Shown piece by piece: positions 21,780 through 33,644 of a stretch of DNA of 64,000 bases (its first letter is position 1; each line of letters starts with the position of its first letter). Source of the stretch: Armigeres subalbatus (taxonomy: Eukaryota; Arthropoda; Insecta; Diptera; Culicidae); assembly GCF_024139115.2 (NCBI RefSeq), contig NW_026942995.1, positions 1 through 64,000 on the forward strand, given 5' to 3'. Made by a program: the position numbers and the translations under genes. The notes below the pieces were generated by a model that did not search any database, had not been told where the DNA came from, and saw only the letters and a list, made by a program, of their open reading frames with translations.

Positions 21780-23404
21780 AGATACTGGCGATGATTTACG
21801 ACGATGGAAAGCGATACAGAAGATCACACTAGATCGCTCGAGGGACTCGGACCAGGCCACGCCACTTTGACCAACGTCGAACAATTTTCTCGGAAAAATC
21901 TTGCTGCTATTAAGAAAAAAAAAAACTTGTTAAACATTTATTCAAATTCTATTAGAATCGCGCGATAACTTACTTCGCGCTTAGAATTGCAAGAATAAAT
22001 GTATTAAATCACTCCACTTTTCTTTTTTTTTGTTCTAGAAAAAACCAACTGTTCTTTAAAAAGCACTCCGCTGATTTGAAAAGAAAGACGTCCGATAGAT
22101 TAGATAAGGCCTAAAAATCGCCACGTAGTTTTCTGTGTTTTGTGGATTAAAGAGAGTTTAAAGGTATAAAACACCTTTGTTTTAATTTAATAATAGGTAG
22201 GATCTGTTTAACTCTCTAAGACGCAATTTGTGATTCAAGATTTACACTTTGAAATATTTCGTTTTTACTACCGGATTAACCACTAGATGGCGCATCGACG
22301 GATTGTGGTCTTGGATGTGCTTGAATATCACACATAGCTCAAATAGTTATATGGAAACGAGCTTCATTTAGCTTGTTCATTGAATGGAGAATAAATGCGT
22401 GTTCACATTTCACAAATTAAATTTCGTGAATTCAATTTTAGGGTTACATATGTACAGCCAAGAAATTTAACAAAAAAATGGTTTTCGTACGGCCGAGTTG
22501 CCCAGTAATATGCAATTAATTGTAATCAAGTGTAGGTCTTTCACCGTCATTAGTCGTCTGAGTACACGCGACCGCTTACGTAAGGCCAGTGTTGGGAAAT
22601 GTACAGTAAAACACTGTGATTATGCGAATGTTTACATTTTATCCGGTCAAATTTCACGCACCGCACAAACCGAAACAGTTTTCAAAAAAAATGTACGCCT
22701 CATTGTGATATTTTTTTTACCGATGAGGCAAACTGTTTGTATGTTCCTGCCTGCTGCTGCGTGCTAATCGAGCCGTCGGTGCAGTCAGCAGATTTCTTGT
22801 TTCGGTTTGTGCGCAGCTCAAACAGAACAGAATCGAGTTAAATTGTCTGTGGCGCAATGCCTAGAAAGAATGCTAGCCGTTGGTACTAATTCATTAGTTC
22901 TAGTCTCTAAAATGAGCAAGGAGTAAAGAAATAATTATTTACCACCAAAAACGGTCATGTCGTCGTGAAATGAGCGTACAGAAACATTAATTGTGGGGAG
23001 AAAAAATAATAAAATCATGTGCTGACTGTCGTCTGCTTGGTCGTGGCTGCTGCTGCGGCTGCCGTGTTTTTGTTTTTCTTTTACTTCATGGCAGATTGAA
23101 TGATGAAAAGAAATGTCAACCGTTCCCGTCCCTGCGTAAGGCAATCAAACTCATCAAATGCTTTAGCCAAGCAAGCCTTTGGCACAGCAGAGTGCGATTG
23201 ATTCGCATTCTATACCAGCCCGCCCAGTCCGTTGTTGGGGGGCATGGAGTGCGATCCTCTCGTTTAATAAACAATGTGCACTCGCTTGACTGTGGATATA
23301 CAACAGTAAAGCACATGTGGAGATTGGACAAATCAAGCATCCGAAAGATATTCAATTTGCAAAAAAAGAGCTAACCGCGGTGGAGGTTGGTACTCGGATT
23401 CTGA
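21780..23404. other. Intergenic; contains one copy of a 74-bp direct repeat
   Basis: No gene is recognised. The segment 22447-22520 (starting CATATGTACAGCCAAG) recurs at 23564-23637 in the same orientation with about 92 percent identity. Other open frames are short and featureless. Confidence 0.45.
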
Positions 23405-23414
23405 TGGCTTTTCC

Positions 23415-23495
23415 GAAAACGTGACCTTTAAGTGGTCTTGTTGTGTAGGGGTTATCACGCCTATCTAGAGAGTAGGAGGTTGAGGGTTCTAGTCC
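23415..23495 (+). tRNA. tRNA-like sequence, probably a SINE head or pseudo-tRNA
   Basis: TGTGTAGGGGTTATCACG resembles an A box/D arm of the kind in tRNA-Val. GAGGGTTCTAGTCCCTC forms a clean T arm with B-box character. The anticodon arm CCTAT/GTAGG encloses a 7-base loop with AGA in the anticodon position. The acceptor stem pairs at only about five of seven positions, so a functional tRNA is unlikely. It lies inside the interval bounded by the 74-bp direct repeats. Confidence 0.4.
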
Positions 23496-23765
23496 CTCCA
23501 AAACACGTGGATTCTTTTTCGCAAATTTCATATCAATTTGTCTATTTCGAAACATGTGCTGTGCATATGTACAGCCAAGATATTTAACAAAAAAATGGTT
23601 TTCGTACGGCCGTGTTGCCGAATAATATGCAATTAACTATTTTTTTTTTAAATAAATTTCCTTTTTATTCCATTTATTTTTTTATTTGACAATATTCTTA
23701 CATTTAAGCCTTTCAGCTCAGACTTTCTGGCTCTTTATCTATATGTGTGTATGTGTGTTATGGCA

Positions 23766-24489
23766 GTCTATAACGATGGAGTACCTAAACGACTTTGAAT
23801 TGGCTGATTACGTTGCACTTCTCGCGCAACGGCGCTCTGATATGCAGAGTAAGCTCAACGACCTTGCCGAGCGCTCCTCTTCGGCAGGTTTAGTCATCAA
23901 CGTCAACAAAACCAAATCGTTGGATGTAAACACGGTGACTCCTTCCAGTTTCACAGTAGCCGGGCAACCAGTGGAGAATGTTGAAAGCTTCCAATATCTT
24001 AGTAGCCAAATGGCGTCAGACGGCGGTACCAAGATCGACATAGGCGCACGGATCAAGAAAGCAAGGGCTGCTTTTGCGAGTTTAAAAAATATCTGGAAAA
24101 GTTATACGATAGCGAAACATGGTGTGTATCAGTGGAGAACACAACGGCTGCAGGTGTTCATTAACAGATGCCTGCGGTATATAATTCAACTGGATCTCAA
24201 ACAACGAGCTCCATCGTCGTTGTCACCAGAGGCCGATAGCAACAGTCGGCCACACTCTACGTAGGGGCGGAAACGAAATCTGTAAACAAGCATTGGACTG
24301 GAATCCAGCGGGACATCGCAGCAGAGGCAGACCCAGTGGCTCATGGCGGCGAAGCCTCAATCAAGAAATAAAAGAAGTCGACCGAAATCTAACCTGGCAA
24401 CAGGTTAAAGCGATAGCGGGGCAACGTTCAGGATGGAGATCTTTCAAGTCGGCCCTTTGGACCACCGGAGGTGTACAGGATCCATAAGT
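23766..24489 (+). pseudogene. RTE-like non-LTR retrotransposon, 3' part of ORF2
   Basis: The frame covers the end of the reverse transcriptase and the C-terminal tail of an endonuclease/reverse-transcriptase protein. Seen in order are ADYVALLAQRRSDMQSKL, where the catalytic second Asp of ADD is replaced by Tyr, then GLVINVNKTKSL, FQYLSSQM and the thumb region ARIKKARAAFASLKNIW. After an internal deletion and frameshift near 24110-24290 comes RSRGRPSGSWRRSLNQEI and a terminal VQDP. The 3' end is short AAGT repeats at 24485-24500. The element is 5'-truncated and catalytically dead. Confidence 0.85.
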
Positions 24490-24649
24490 AAAGTAAGTAA
24501 GTGTACGTGTGTTTTTTTTTTCTGCATTTTGGTTTGAAACTTGTTTTAATTTTATATTCTAGTTTACATGTCGGCTCCAGTGAGCTCTGGTATTTGAATT
24601 TGAAAATAATTTACTACCCTACCTAACTAACCTAACAACAAATTTTATA

Positions 24650-26944
24650 ACCTAATGGACCAAGTCCCGCACGACCTGGTGTTCAGATGCTAAGCAGCGC
24701 GCCCTGTACCTCTCCAACGACTCACCAAAGCGGTCATTCAGCGGTTTGATCTCAGCCAGACGATGGACCTCAGTATTTCGCATTCTCCTAGGAGAGTCCA
24801 GAATCATTCGAAGGAACTTGTTCTGGACTCTCTGGAGTTTGAGATGATGAGTTCTAGCACAACTCTCCCAGACCGGCATGCCATATTCTATCACCGGAAG
24901 GATGATTGAATAGCGCAATGAACAGAAAAACATGAAAGCTTTCGATTGCAGTACTCGAATTAATTCATGAAAAAAATGTTACTTAGGTCCTTTTCAAAAG
25001 TTAAGCGAGATTTGTTTATAGACAGCAAGCTTGTTTTTTCGAGACAGGGTCGACTTGCGATTGATCAGAGGCTAAAGTAACTTGAGTAATTCATTGCACT
25101 TAGTAACAGTTTTGTCGATCTGCTGTCTAAAAATCAGCATTTTGTCTAGTGTAAGGCCAAGGTAATCGGAGACGAGCCAGCCTCGGGCTAAAAGTCTCCT
25201 TAATAAAGACACAAAAAAAAGGCCAAGGTAATCAGTATTCTGTCAGGACATTCAGGCCTCGTTGGAGCTACGATGTGAGGGCTCTGATCACTCTACCATT
25301 GTAGATGATGGATGTGTCATCTGCGAACAGAGACAGAGTGCGTCCTCCTGGGAGTGCTGGCAAGTCAGCAAGTCAGAAGTGAACATATTGAACAGCAGGG
25401 GCCCGAGGATATTACCCTGAGGAACGCCTGCGATGATGCGGAAATAGTTCTGCCGATGGAGACCCGGAATGTCCTCGCTGACAGATAGTTTTTAATGATT
25501 TTCACTGGGAAGCTTGGAAGGTTGTGCCTGTGAAGCTTGTGCACTAAACCATCATGCCAGACATTGTCGAAGACCTTTTCGACGTCTAACAGGGCCATGG
25601 CGGATGTTTTGGACACAGGCTTGTGCCGACTGAGAATGTTTTTGACTCGGGTCAATTGATGAACGGTTGATCGCCCACGGCGAAAACCAAACTGTTCCTC
25701 GAGCAAGATGTTATATTGTTCGGCAGATTCGAGTAGCCGGCTGAAAATAGCTGTTTCAAAAAGCTTAGATAACGCAGAGAGAAGACTGGTGGGTCGATAG
25801 CTTTTGGTGGAGCTTGGGTCCTTCCCAGGTTTTTTGATTGGGATTACTCTGGCTGATGGTCGAAAAACGGTTCATTCATGTGCTTGAGTTCCAAGTTGAA
25901 GATATTGTCGAATCCTGGGGCCTTCATATTTTTGGAGGTATTGACATAGTTCGAAAGTTCGTCAGCTGTTATCGCCAACTCCTCCGAGAAGTCGTTGGGA
26001 ATTTGATCAAGATTGTTTGCATGTTGTCTGACAGCAGCTTCATGCGGACTGATAATGTTATGTGCAAGACTGTGGAAAATAACGAAGGGCCGGCCTATCT
26101 CAATAGCCTTCTTGACAGGTGTTATACATCGATTATAGAGCCATTGTTGTCTAACGGTATCAACGGTGGAATAGGACGTGGTTTAGTTTTCAAGATTTTT
26201 GTCAGTTTCCAGAACGGTTTGGCACAGACAGGGAGAGCGTTGATCTAATTGGAAAAATCATTATTTCTGAGTTCCACCATTCTTGCCTTGATAATTTTGG
26301 TGATTGCAAGTGATTGCAATCTGTCTTCAAAGATGGCAGATTGGTGCGCTGGAATTGGCTTCGTTTGCCATTCCGCAGACTGACTACTGGTACGTGTTGA
26401 TCCCGCGCCCGCGAAATCGCCTCATCGATGGAAAGTACTAGCTGCCGATCAATATCATCAGGCGTCTCAGGGTGCGCCTCATAGTTTATGTTGTCATCCA
26501 CATACTGCTGCAACTGATTCCAGTTGGCACGATGGTAGTTGCTTCGGCAACTATAAGATGGTGTCGATTTACCCAGTTGCCAACCTCCAAAACCACCGGA
26601 TAGTGATCAGAGCTGAGTTCTTGGTACACCACCGGTTGGGAAGTGTTGTTGGTGAGAAAAATGTCCAAAATCGCATGGGCACCGGATCGGCTCAACCGAG
26701 TAGAAACGATGTTTCGTCGCAAGGCGATGGCCACTCCTCCCCCGGGGCCAGACCGATCGAGCCTCACAAGTCGAAAGTCGGGAATGTAGACGTTCACTTC
26801 AGGCTTCAGGTGTGTCTCGGTTATGGTTGCAATGTCGATGTCTCGTTGGTTGAGGAAATCGGTCAGCTCAATGTTTTTGTTCTGAATAGAACAAGCGTTC
26901 CAGTTAAGGATTTTGATGGAACCTTCAGGGCCCATATTTAGCCA
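24650..26944 (-). pseudogene. Jockey-clade ORF2 (endonuclease/reverse transcriptase), fragmented
   Basis: On the minus strand the endonuclease opens at 26935 with MGPEGSIKILNWNACSIQNK. It continues through TETHLKPEV, GGGVAIALR and SSDHYPVVLEV. A linker at 26513-26205 includes YVDDNINYEAHPETPDDID. Reverse-transcriptase pieces are EEQFGFRRGRSTVHQLTRV with ALLDVEKVFDNVWHDGL (25706-25365) and the thumb/C-terminal part VIEYGMPVWESCA (24933-24652). The FADD-containing stretch is not recognisable and several frameshifts separate the blocks. The companion ORF1 lies upstream on the same strand, split by the 7.17 kb insertion. Confidence 0.88.
25153..25233 (+). mobile_element. 51-bp retroposed snippet with poly(A) and 15-bp TSD
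   Basis: The insert (25168-25218) begins GGAGACGAGCCAGCCTCGGG, contains AGTCTCCTTAATAAAG, and ends in a short A-run. It is bounded by perfect copies of AAGGCCAAGGTAATC at 25153-25167 and 25219-25233. GGAGAC pairs with GTCTCC around an inner AGCC/GGCT stem, and AATAAA precedes the A-run. It is best read as a severely 5'-truncated LINE-mobilised transcript end, inserted in the Jockey remnant. Confidence 0.8.
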
Positions 26945-27163
26945 GAAAGGACATGACTACCGAGATGGCGTCCTTCTTTCGGCAGCTTCGCAGCCGGCGG
27001 AACATATTCAGGGTGAACTTTGAGATTTCCTCCGGGAAGTAGAGGTTTTAAGACTGCTGTTCAGTAGGAGCATCAAGTCCCACATTTCCCCAAGCGGGCG
27101 GGAGCGAATTTCGCAACGGCGGAGAAATGGCGGCTGCGAGGCGTTGCTGCACAGATGGGGACG
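26945..27163 (-). pseudogene. Jockey-clade ORF1, 3' part
   Basis: On the minus strand this encodes the end of the gag-like protein, with SVQQRLAAAISPPLRNSL and, after a stop or frame change, EEISKFTLNMFRRLRSC. The latter resembles the conserved C-terminal segment of Jockey-clade ORF1. The rest of ORF1 resumes at 34341. Joining the two across one GGACG copy keeps the reading frame, giving AEDKSRPPSPSVQQR. Confidence 0.8.
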
Positions 27164-27766
27164 CACACTGGGGCAGCCCTGGTTCAAACATGGAATAAAC
27201 CTCTCAGTCATTGGAATGATTAAATTGACCATGGGTGTCTTCAGCGAAGTTTCAATATACATCAATGCCGACATTTTGGTCAATATTCATCATTTTTAGC
27301 GATAATCGCATAAAAGTCCCATACGCCAAATTGGCCAAACAGCGTTTTTAAAGTGTGATTTCTTCAGAGAAGTTGCTTGTCAATTAATTTTGATGAACCT
27401 TGGTAAAAATATCAAATTTCCAGAGCCTAGCTGTGATGATTTATTTGGTTATTTTGAAAAGAAAGATCAAAAAATGAAATTTGATCGGTAATTGTACTTT
27501 TTCGACACTTTTACTACTGGATATTATATAAAATCATAGATGTTGGTAAAATACATGATACGTGGCGATTATCCAGTTAGAAAAAATGATTTTTGGCGAT
27601 TAATCGTGGAAAAAAAGGCTAATTTATGGTATTTTTCACATATGCCGATTATGCGATGGGGCAGAGACGGGCAGCTGTTTTAATCAGTACTGATGCTATT
27701 AAAAATGCCTCCTAATGATTTTCGATTAGTTGGAGGGTAAATAATTGAACAACATGGTACGATGAA
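27164..27766 (+). repeat. Left long inverted terminus of the 7.17-kb element
   Basis: This arm matches 33645-34335 in reverse orientation, with point differences and an extra ~105 bp in the right arm. Shared blocks include ATGCCGACATTTTGGTCAAT, AAAAACGCTGTTTGGCC (inverted) and GAAAATCATTAGGAGG (inverted). A second GGGGCAG motif (ATGGGGCAGAGACGGGCAG) lies inside the arm. Confidence 0.85.
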
Positions 27767-27924
27767 ATAAATTAAAATTCGCATCGCTTTTGTTTAACAT
27801 ACACACCTAAAAATAATCATGTAATTTTAGGTGCTGTGACACCGACATATACGAGCGTCATTTTTGACGTAAAATTAGGTGGTACTTTAATTTTACATCA
27901 CAACTTTATTGACAAAAAAAATGA

Positions 27925-28002
27925 TTGATCAGAACGAGAATCGAACATAAGTCCGCTGAGTGAGAGCCCAGCACGCTACCACTCAGCTATCTCCGTTTCT
28001 TG
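27925..28002 (-). tRNA. tRNA-like sequence, probably non-functional
   Basis: On the minus strand, TAGCTGAGTGGTAGCGTG matches an A box and TGTTCGATTCTC matches a B box with the usual spacing. The anticodon stem is imperfect and the loop cannot be set to seven bases cleanly. This is probably a SINE head or tRNA relic inside the 7.17-kb element. Confidence 0.4.
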
Positions 28003-28175
28003 AAAGAGGGATGATCGAAGTAAAACTGGTTCCACGATTTGCACTGAACAAGTATTTCACTGCATCAAGTCATTGACTGCTTGTGCGTTGCAACGGGTGC
28101 TGTGTAAGCATATGCGGTATTTCGAAAAATTTCGTTTCAGGTGGTTCGAAACGAAATTCCGCGGAATTTCGCGGA

Positions 28176-30470
28176 ATTTGAGCATGGCGAAATCAGATTT
28201 TTTGATTTCGTTTCGTTTCGTAAAATTACAAAAATTTCGCCTGAAAAAACTAGCTTCAAACGAAATTTAACGGAATTCCGCGGAATTTCGAAACAAATTT
28301 AGACTTAAACCATACTGTCTCGTACGGTCGTGTATTATCAAAATTTTTGGCTTCGCCGCAGAATAAAATCATAAAGCTGTTTTCAAAAATTAATGTTAAC
28401 TAGCTAAAAAAAAACCCAGCTTAGCCCGGGTGGTGAAAATGTCATAATGAACTATTTGCAGCACCGCACTCTAGATCAATTTCAGTGCGTTTGTTTTGTT
28501 TTCCTCAACAGCTGACCCAAAATAGTATTCTAATGATTTTTTTACATTTCCCCGTTAAATTCACCAACTTTTTGTACATACAAACCTTGCAGATCCCAAA
28601 ACGAATCGATTAGGAAAAAAATCTTGCAAATCGATCAAACCGTTCGCGAGTTAAATCGTTAGGAAGCAAATCTCAACTCATTTTTATTATATAGATTTTT
28701 TTTCTATTAACACCTACTACATTATCCCATTATGAGTTTATGAGTCGACAAATGAGTGGTACATAAACAATTTTTGCTGATTTTGTGTTTTAACACCACC
28801 GGCCTCTGTTTACAAAGATCTTGTAAGGAATAACGAAAAAGTGATTTTTGACAACTAAATCTGGAGATATACACTTTTTAACTTCTGGTATATATCACAA
28901 TGGCAATTTCGTTCATTCAATTTATGTTCACATAAATCTGCTGGTGTGACACATTAGCAGGTAGGAGTAAACGTAACGATACAGAAACTTTTTAGTGGTC
29001 GAGTGTTATAACCCTTTAAAAAAGAAGAAATAAACTACACTATCACAAAAATTTATTCAGAAAATTTAGTTGTTAAATGCAATCATGTATCGGTGGTTTG
29101 GAGCTTATCCCTTATGCAAGTCCTTATATGCATACGTTTGAAAAATGAAAACCCTGATTTTCGAAAGCTACTTAAAATGTACATTCATTATCTTCTATCC
29201 AGCTGGATTTAAATTGAATGAAACGGAGGGTCTAAAGCCTCTTTGAGACCCGAACTATTGATGAGAGTTCCACAGGTAGAAAACCACTTCTTCGCTTTTA
29301 AACTATGCATGATGATCGAATTATATAAGGATAAAGCTATTTTAACTCAAATGGATAGCATTGAACTAGTTAATGTAATAAAAGTTTACAGTTAGAGCTT
29401 ATTTTTATTGTTGAACGCTTTTTATAGTATACGAGTTCTCTTACTTATTCTGTTCTCATACTGCGTTTAAAACCAAAATTTATAAGGTAAAGCTGTTTTT
29501 ATTTTTATTTATATAAAATTTTCTCAGTTTCTGAGCGGATTGTATCCATCGTCGACCAAATATAAGATAAGCTGAAAGAATAGTAGCATGATTTTTGTTA
29601 TATTCTTGAATGTTGGTGACACCTCTCTGTCTCAGCGTCTAACCAGTAGGACGATATATCCATTCTAGTGGCATGTAAATGGGAAGTACCACTTTTTTTT
29701 ATTAAGTAATGTAAAGAAACGTTTGGATAGAACTCATGACACTGTTCTGGTCTTATGCTGGTTATGAGTATGCGCAACAGATGTTAACCCTATTTTGATT
29801 CAATATGGTATTTGTCAAGAAACTTCGCATATTTCTTTTTACTATCTTTAGGGGTACATCAGTCATAACGTTGGTACAGTTGAGTTGCAGAAAATTGCAA
29901 CTTTGAATTTTATTTTCGAAGTTTTTGGAAAAATGCGTCCTGTAAAATTTGTTCAATGTGACATGTACCACTTTCGCTGGCACCGGTTCAAATACTTCTT
30001 CGGTATTTTGTTAGAAATGTCCAACAGAAAAAGAAAAATATCTTTAACAATTCCATACCATTTTTTTTTCAAAAGTGATCCGATCCGACTCAATATTTAA
30101 GACGTCAGGCTCAGAGTGTAAATATTATCAGATATGAATTAGATCAGTACAACTTTGTCAAAGAGGCAATGTCGTGGCGTGATTCCTGAAAACTTTAAAC
30201 GAAGCACATTGTTTTACGTTGGATTGATTTGAAACACGGTTTTCGTCTTCGAGTTTCCAAAATATCTTTGTTTACAATAAATATTTAGTCGCTTACCACG
30301 GTGGCTTCACATGAATTACTTTTTCAACAAATCATAGATTCCTTTCTCGTGGCACTCACGGAGATGCAGAGCATTTCTCTTATAATCTCATAATAATGAG
30401 TATCAAACTAATTTTCCTCTCCTAATCCTAAATTGACTGTAATGGCGTGAGCGGCTCATAATGTCCATAG
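28176..30470. repeat. Interspersed repeat block, copy B
   Basis: Segments match copy A (19156-20445) in the same order: the TTTCG-rich part (28176-28376), the TTAAGACGTCAGGCTCAG part (30098-30190) and the ACGGAGATGCAGAGCATT part ending near 30470. In B the first two are separated by about 1.7 kb that includes a Helitron. Function is unknown. Confidence 0.68.
28400..28695 (-). mobile_element. Helitron-like element, copy on minus strand
   Basis: On the minus strand the 5' end is TCTATATAATAAAAATGAG and the 3' end is ...AGCTAG followed by T. These are the TC start, CTAG end and A/T insertion site expected for Helitrons. The internal sequence matches the copy at 44216-44552, including ATTTAACTCGCGAACGG and its near variant, and GTGCGGTGCTGCAAAT. 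No Rep/helicase is encoded. Confidence 0.78.
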
Positions 30471-31946
30471 CAGCTGTTTCTTGCACTCAATCGGAGTCGC
30501 TTGAGAATGAAAATTTGACAACAATTTTTGCATGCATCATATGCACAAACACAAGGAAAAACAGGCAATAACTTGGTTCGTCGAGTTAATTGTATATAAG
30601 ACTATGAGTCTCCGAACCTTCTATAAAAAGGTTGAATTTGGAAGGAAATTATATCCTTTTGTTACAAATTTTTGTATGAGAAAATTATTTCTTCATGCCT
30701 GGTAAACTAAAAAAATCTGCGTATACTATATTCGTGTATTCTCGTTTTGATTTAGCTCAATACCATAAAACTACGCTGATGAATGAATATAAAGCATGCT
30801 TCAGCATAATCACATAAGTCTTAAATGAAATAAGGTTTTTGAATCGGAATACAAAAAAATCGCACAATTCCTATATTTTTATATAAATACATACATACTT
30901 ACTGATATAAAGCTGAACTGATATAAAATTGATCAGATTCGGGAGCACCCACTCCACGATGGATTCCTTTGAAAGCGGGACAACAAATTCTGGGGTATTA
31001 CCTTTTCGCCAATGGTAAACGGGAACACGGCGGCTTATCACAGACTGCTTCATCTGGTACTATAATTTTATTGGTCACAAAGCAGTTATTTGACTTTAAG
31101 AAAATGAAATCAAAATACATGAGTGGGGTACTCAGACAGAAAGTATTTATATTTTGCACCAATCGCCAATGAAGAATTGTGCAGAAACATCATGAGAGCA
31201 ATTTACAAAACTAAGTCTTTGAGTATGGAATTAATATTTCATTACTGTTTTTTGTCTGTTTGGTTTGGTTTTTTTGTTTTATTATCACTAACACGATATC
31301 GCGCAAAATATAATTGCCAATTCACTTTAAATCTATGTATTTGTTGGAATTGCAATTCCCTTCAAATTAATTACAATTTTTAGTGAATTGAGAACGGTGA
31401 GTATGTACCATGACTAACAAATCATTTATCTTCTACAATCGAAACTAGATGGAAAATATCCGCATATGTTTTCATGTAACTCTTAAGTGAAAATCATTTT
31501 CAGTGTACATAAATAAAATCAATTCAATAAAAATTCCGCGGAAAAAAATTAAAATTTCGTTTCGTTTCGAAAAATTTCGAATTAAATGGACGTTGATTTC
31601 GTATCGTTTCGAAGTCTCGAAAGTGAATCTATTTTTCGTTTCGTTTCGTTTCGAATCAACATAGACATTTCAAATTTCGTTTCGTTTCGTTTCGTCAGGA
31701 AAAAGTGACTTATCGCATACCCTTAGTGCTGTGTTTAGGTTCCGTGACATGTAATTTTAAATCATCTGACATTGAAAAATATACGATTCTGTTTATGTCA
31801 TGTGGTTTTGTGTCATTTTATTGAAATACATCACCTGTAATATTCATAATTTTTTGGTGTGATATTTATAAACTGATAAAATATTATTATTGCCCCTCTG
31901 GAAGGTAAAGTTTGTAAGACATATTCATATCGACTTAGAAGAAAAT
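30471..31946. other. Unassigned sequence inside the 7.17-kb element
   Basis: The stretch is AT-rich with no recognised gene. A motif GGTTCGTCGAGTTAATTG ... GAGTCTCCGAACCTTC near 30572-30621 resembles sequences at 48.43-48.50 and 51.82-51.86 kb, so it is probably a fragment of one repeat family. A TTTCGTTTCG-rich piece lies at 31525-31700. Confidence 0.4.
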
Positions 31947-33237
31947 AAAAACCCAGATTAATCCACCTAGCGGTGATGATGCCTTTCTCGTGCGGGAAAA
32001 AAAGTATTTTGAGCGAGATTTTGGGCATTTTATTAAGTTTTTGACCCTTCCTTCGGAAGTGTCTATAATTTCACTTTGTATGCGTTACGCATGTGTGTTA
32101 TGTATTAATCTATCAAGAAATCTCGTGAATTATTAAATAAAATGTATGGTATTTGAAACAAATTCACTTTGACATTGAAAATAAAATTATAACAAATGAT
32201 ATGATATGCAATTATGCCTATTTTTCTGATTTGTTTCAAAGAAACAAATGATTTTAATTGAGGAACATATAGAAGCATGTACAAAAAAATCTTCTCAGAA
32301 AAGCAAAAACGTAAAAATTGAAATGGATTTCATTGGAAGCTAGATAACAAATCTGAGCATGTTTTGAGACACTAATAGATCACTTGTATGCATGTATGTG
32401 TGCGTATGTGTGCAAATTCTGAAATTTACTACCATAAAAATCTAGCTAATTTTTAAGGTATTGAACATGTTTAGTTTAATCAAATTAGACATCCATAAGG
32501 CGAAATATATGTTATTATTGAACGCTATTGAGTTTCGTTCAGATCAATGACTGATTTAGTTAGTTCTGGAATAATTAATATCAAGGTCTCTGGAAATTAC
32601 GAGTATATTATACACGCTAAAAATGAACTACTCAAAATTGAGTCGAATCCGACTCATTTTCAATAAAAACGGGACAACTCAAAATTTGAGTAAAAGATAC
32701 TACTTCAATAAAATGATGATTTCTCGAAAGTTAAGCATGGCCTTCCATCATTTTTTGATACGACAGATGCGAATCAAGTTTATCTATCTATCTAAGTGCA
32801 TTTTACGACAAACAGACTCCTAGTTTAAGTGCAATCATCATTTTATTGAAGTAGTATCTTTTACTCAAATTTTGAGTTGTCCCGTTTTTAATGAAAATGA
32901 GTCGGATTCGACTCAATTTTGAGTAGTTCATTTTTAGCGTGTATGCAACCAGCGTTACGATAGTTGCTAACCATGTCACAATAGTTATTCAATCCGACGA
33001 GCGCCTTATAGATAGGCAGCATGAAGTACAGTACATTATCATTCGTTGAGTTGTCACTCAACCCATGACATCCGCCTTTGGGTAGGCAATTATTTTGTTA
33101 CTTTCACGGTAAATCGCCGTGGGAAGCTGAGTAGTTTTATCTCGTTTTAAATGCTGGAGTCTGGGAAAAAAATCCTTATAACTAAGGAAGGGTCAAAATC
33201 TCACTGTAGGTGGATTAATCTGGGTTTTTTATACTAA
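31947..33237. mobile_element. Long MITE with ACCCAGATTAATCCACCTA termini
   Basis: The left terminus AAAAACCCAGATTAATCC is the inverse of the right terminus GGATTAATCTGGGTTTTT. A further inverted pair (TGACCCTTCCTT near 32040 and AAGGAAGGGTCA near 33184) supports one element. Another MITE (32611-32943) is nested inside. Related half-sites occur at 48.50 kb and 56.43 kb. Confidence 0.68.
32611..32943. mobile_element. 333-bp MITE with ~110-bp inverted termini
   Basis: The left end TACACGCTAAAAATGAACTA is the exact inverse of the right end. Inverted similarity continues through CTCAAAATTGAGTCG, AAACGGGACAACTCAAAA and AAGATACTACTTCAATAAAA. The centre (about 32730-32820) is unique. It is nested in the 31947-33237 element, which lies in the 7.17-kb element inside a Jockey element, giving four levels. 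Confidence 0.88.
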
Positions 33238-33280
33238 ACAATTAAACACCAGTACATATGTACTATTTTTACTATGCATT

Positions 33281-33410
33281 GTGATATTTGCAAAAAGTAT
33301 AATATATCTGCGTTTTTCCTTTTGTTTGTATTTTTCATATTTTACTGTTACACTTCTTTATAAAATATAAGAAAACACGCAGATACATAGGACACTTTTG
33401 CAAATATCAC
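33281..33410. repeat. 130-bp imperfect inverted repeat
   Basis: GTGATATTTGCAAAAAGTAT at the left pairs with ATACATAGGACACTTTTGC... at the right, ending GCAAATATCAC. The arms are about 40 bp. It is probably another small palindromic element. Confidence 0.65.
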
Positions 33411-33644
33411 ATTATTTGCTAGAAGTGAATATGAAAATACTGGTATTGTTTAATATAAAAAGCCCATGAACAAAAAGTAATCCATACAATATTTACAAAT
33501 CTAATCTTTATCCATTTTTTCTGGGTGTATACAAATATTTTCAAATAAAATTATAGCTTCCAAAGGGGAAATAACTATATTTCATTAGTTCTTATAATTA
33601 TTTATTAGTTCTTATAGTTCTCATAAGTTCTTATTAATTCATTG

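Noticed and set aside
23415..23495. Functional tRNA gene
   Set aside because: The acceptor stem pairs poorly and the body mixes tRNA-Val-like D-arm sequence with an AGA anticodon position; a relic or SINE head is more likely.
27925..28002. Functional tRNA gene on the minus strand
   Set aside because: A and B boxes are present but the anticodon arm cannot be folded with a 7-base loop.
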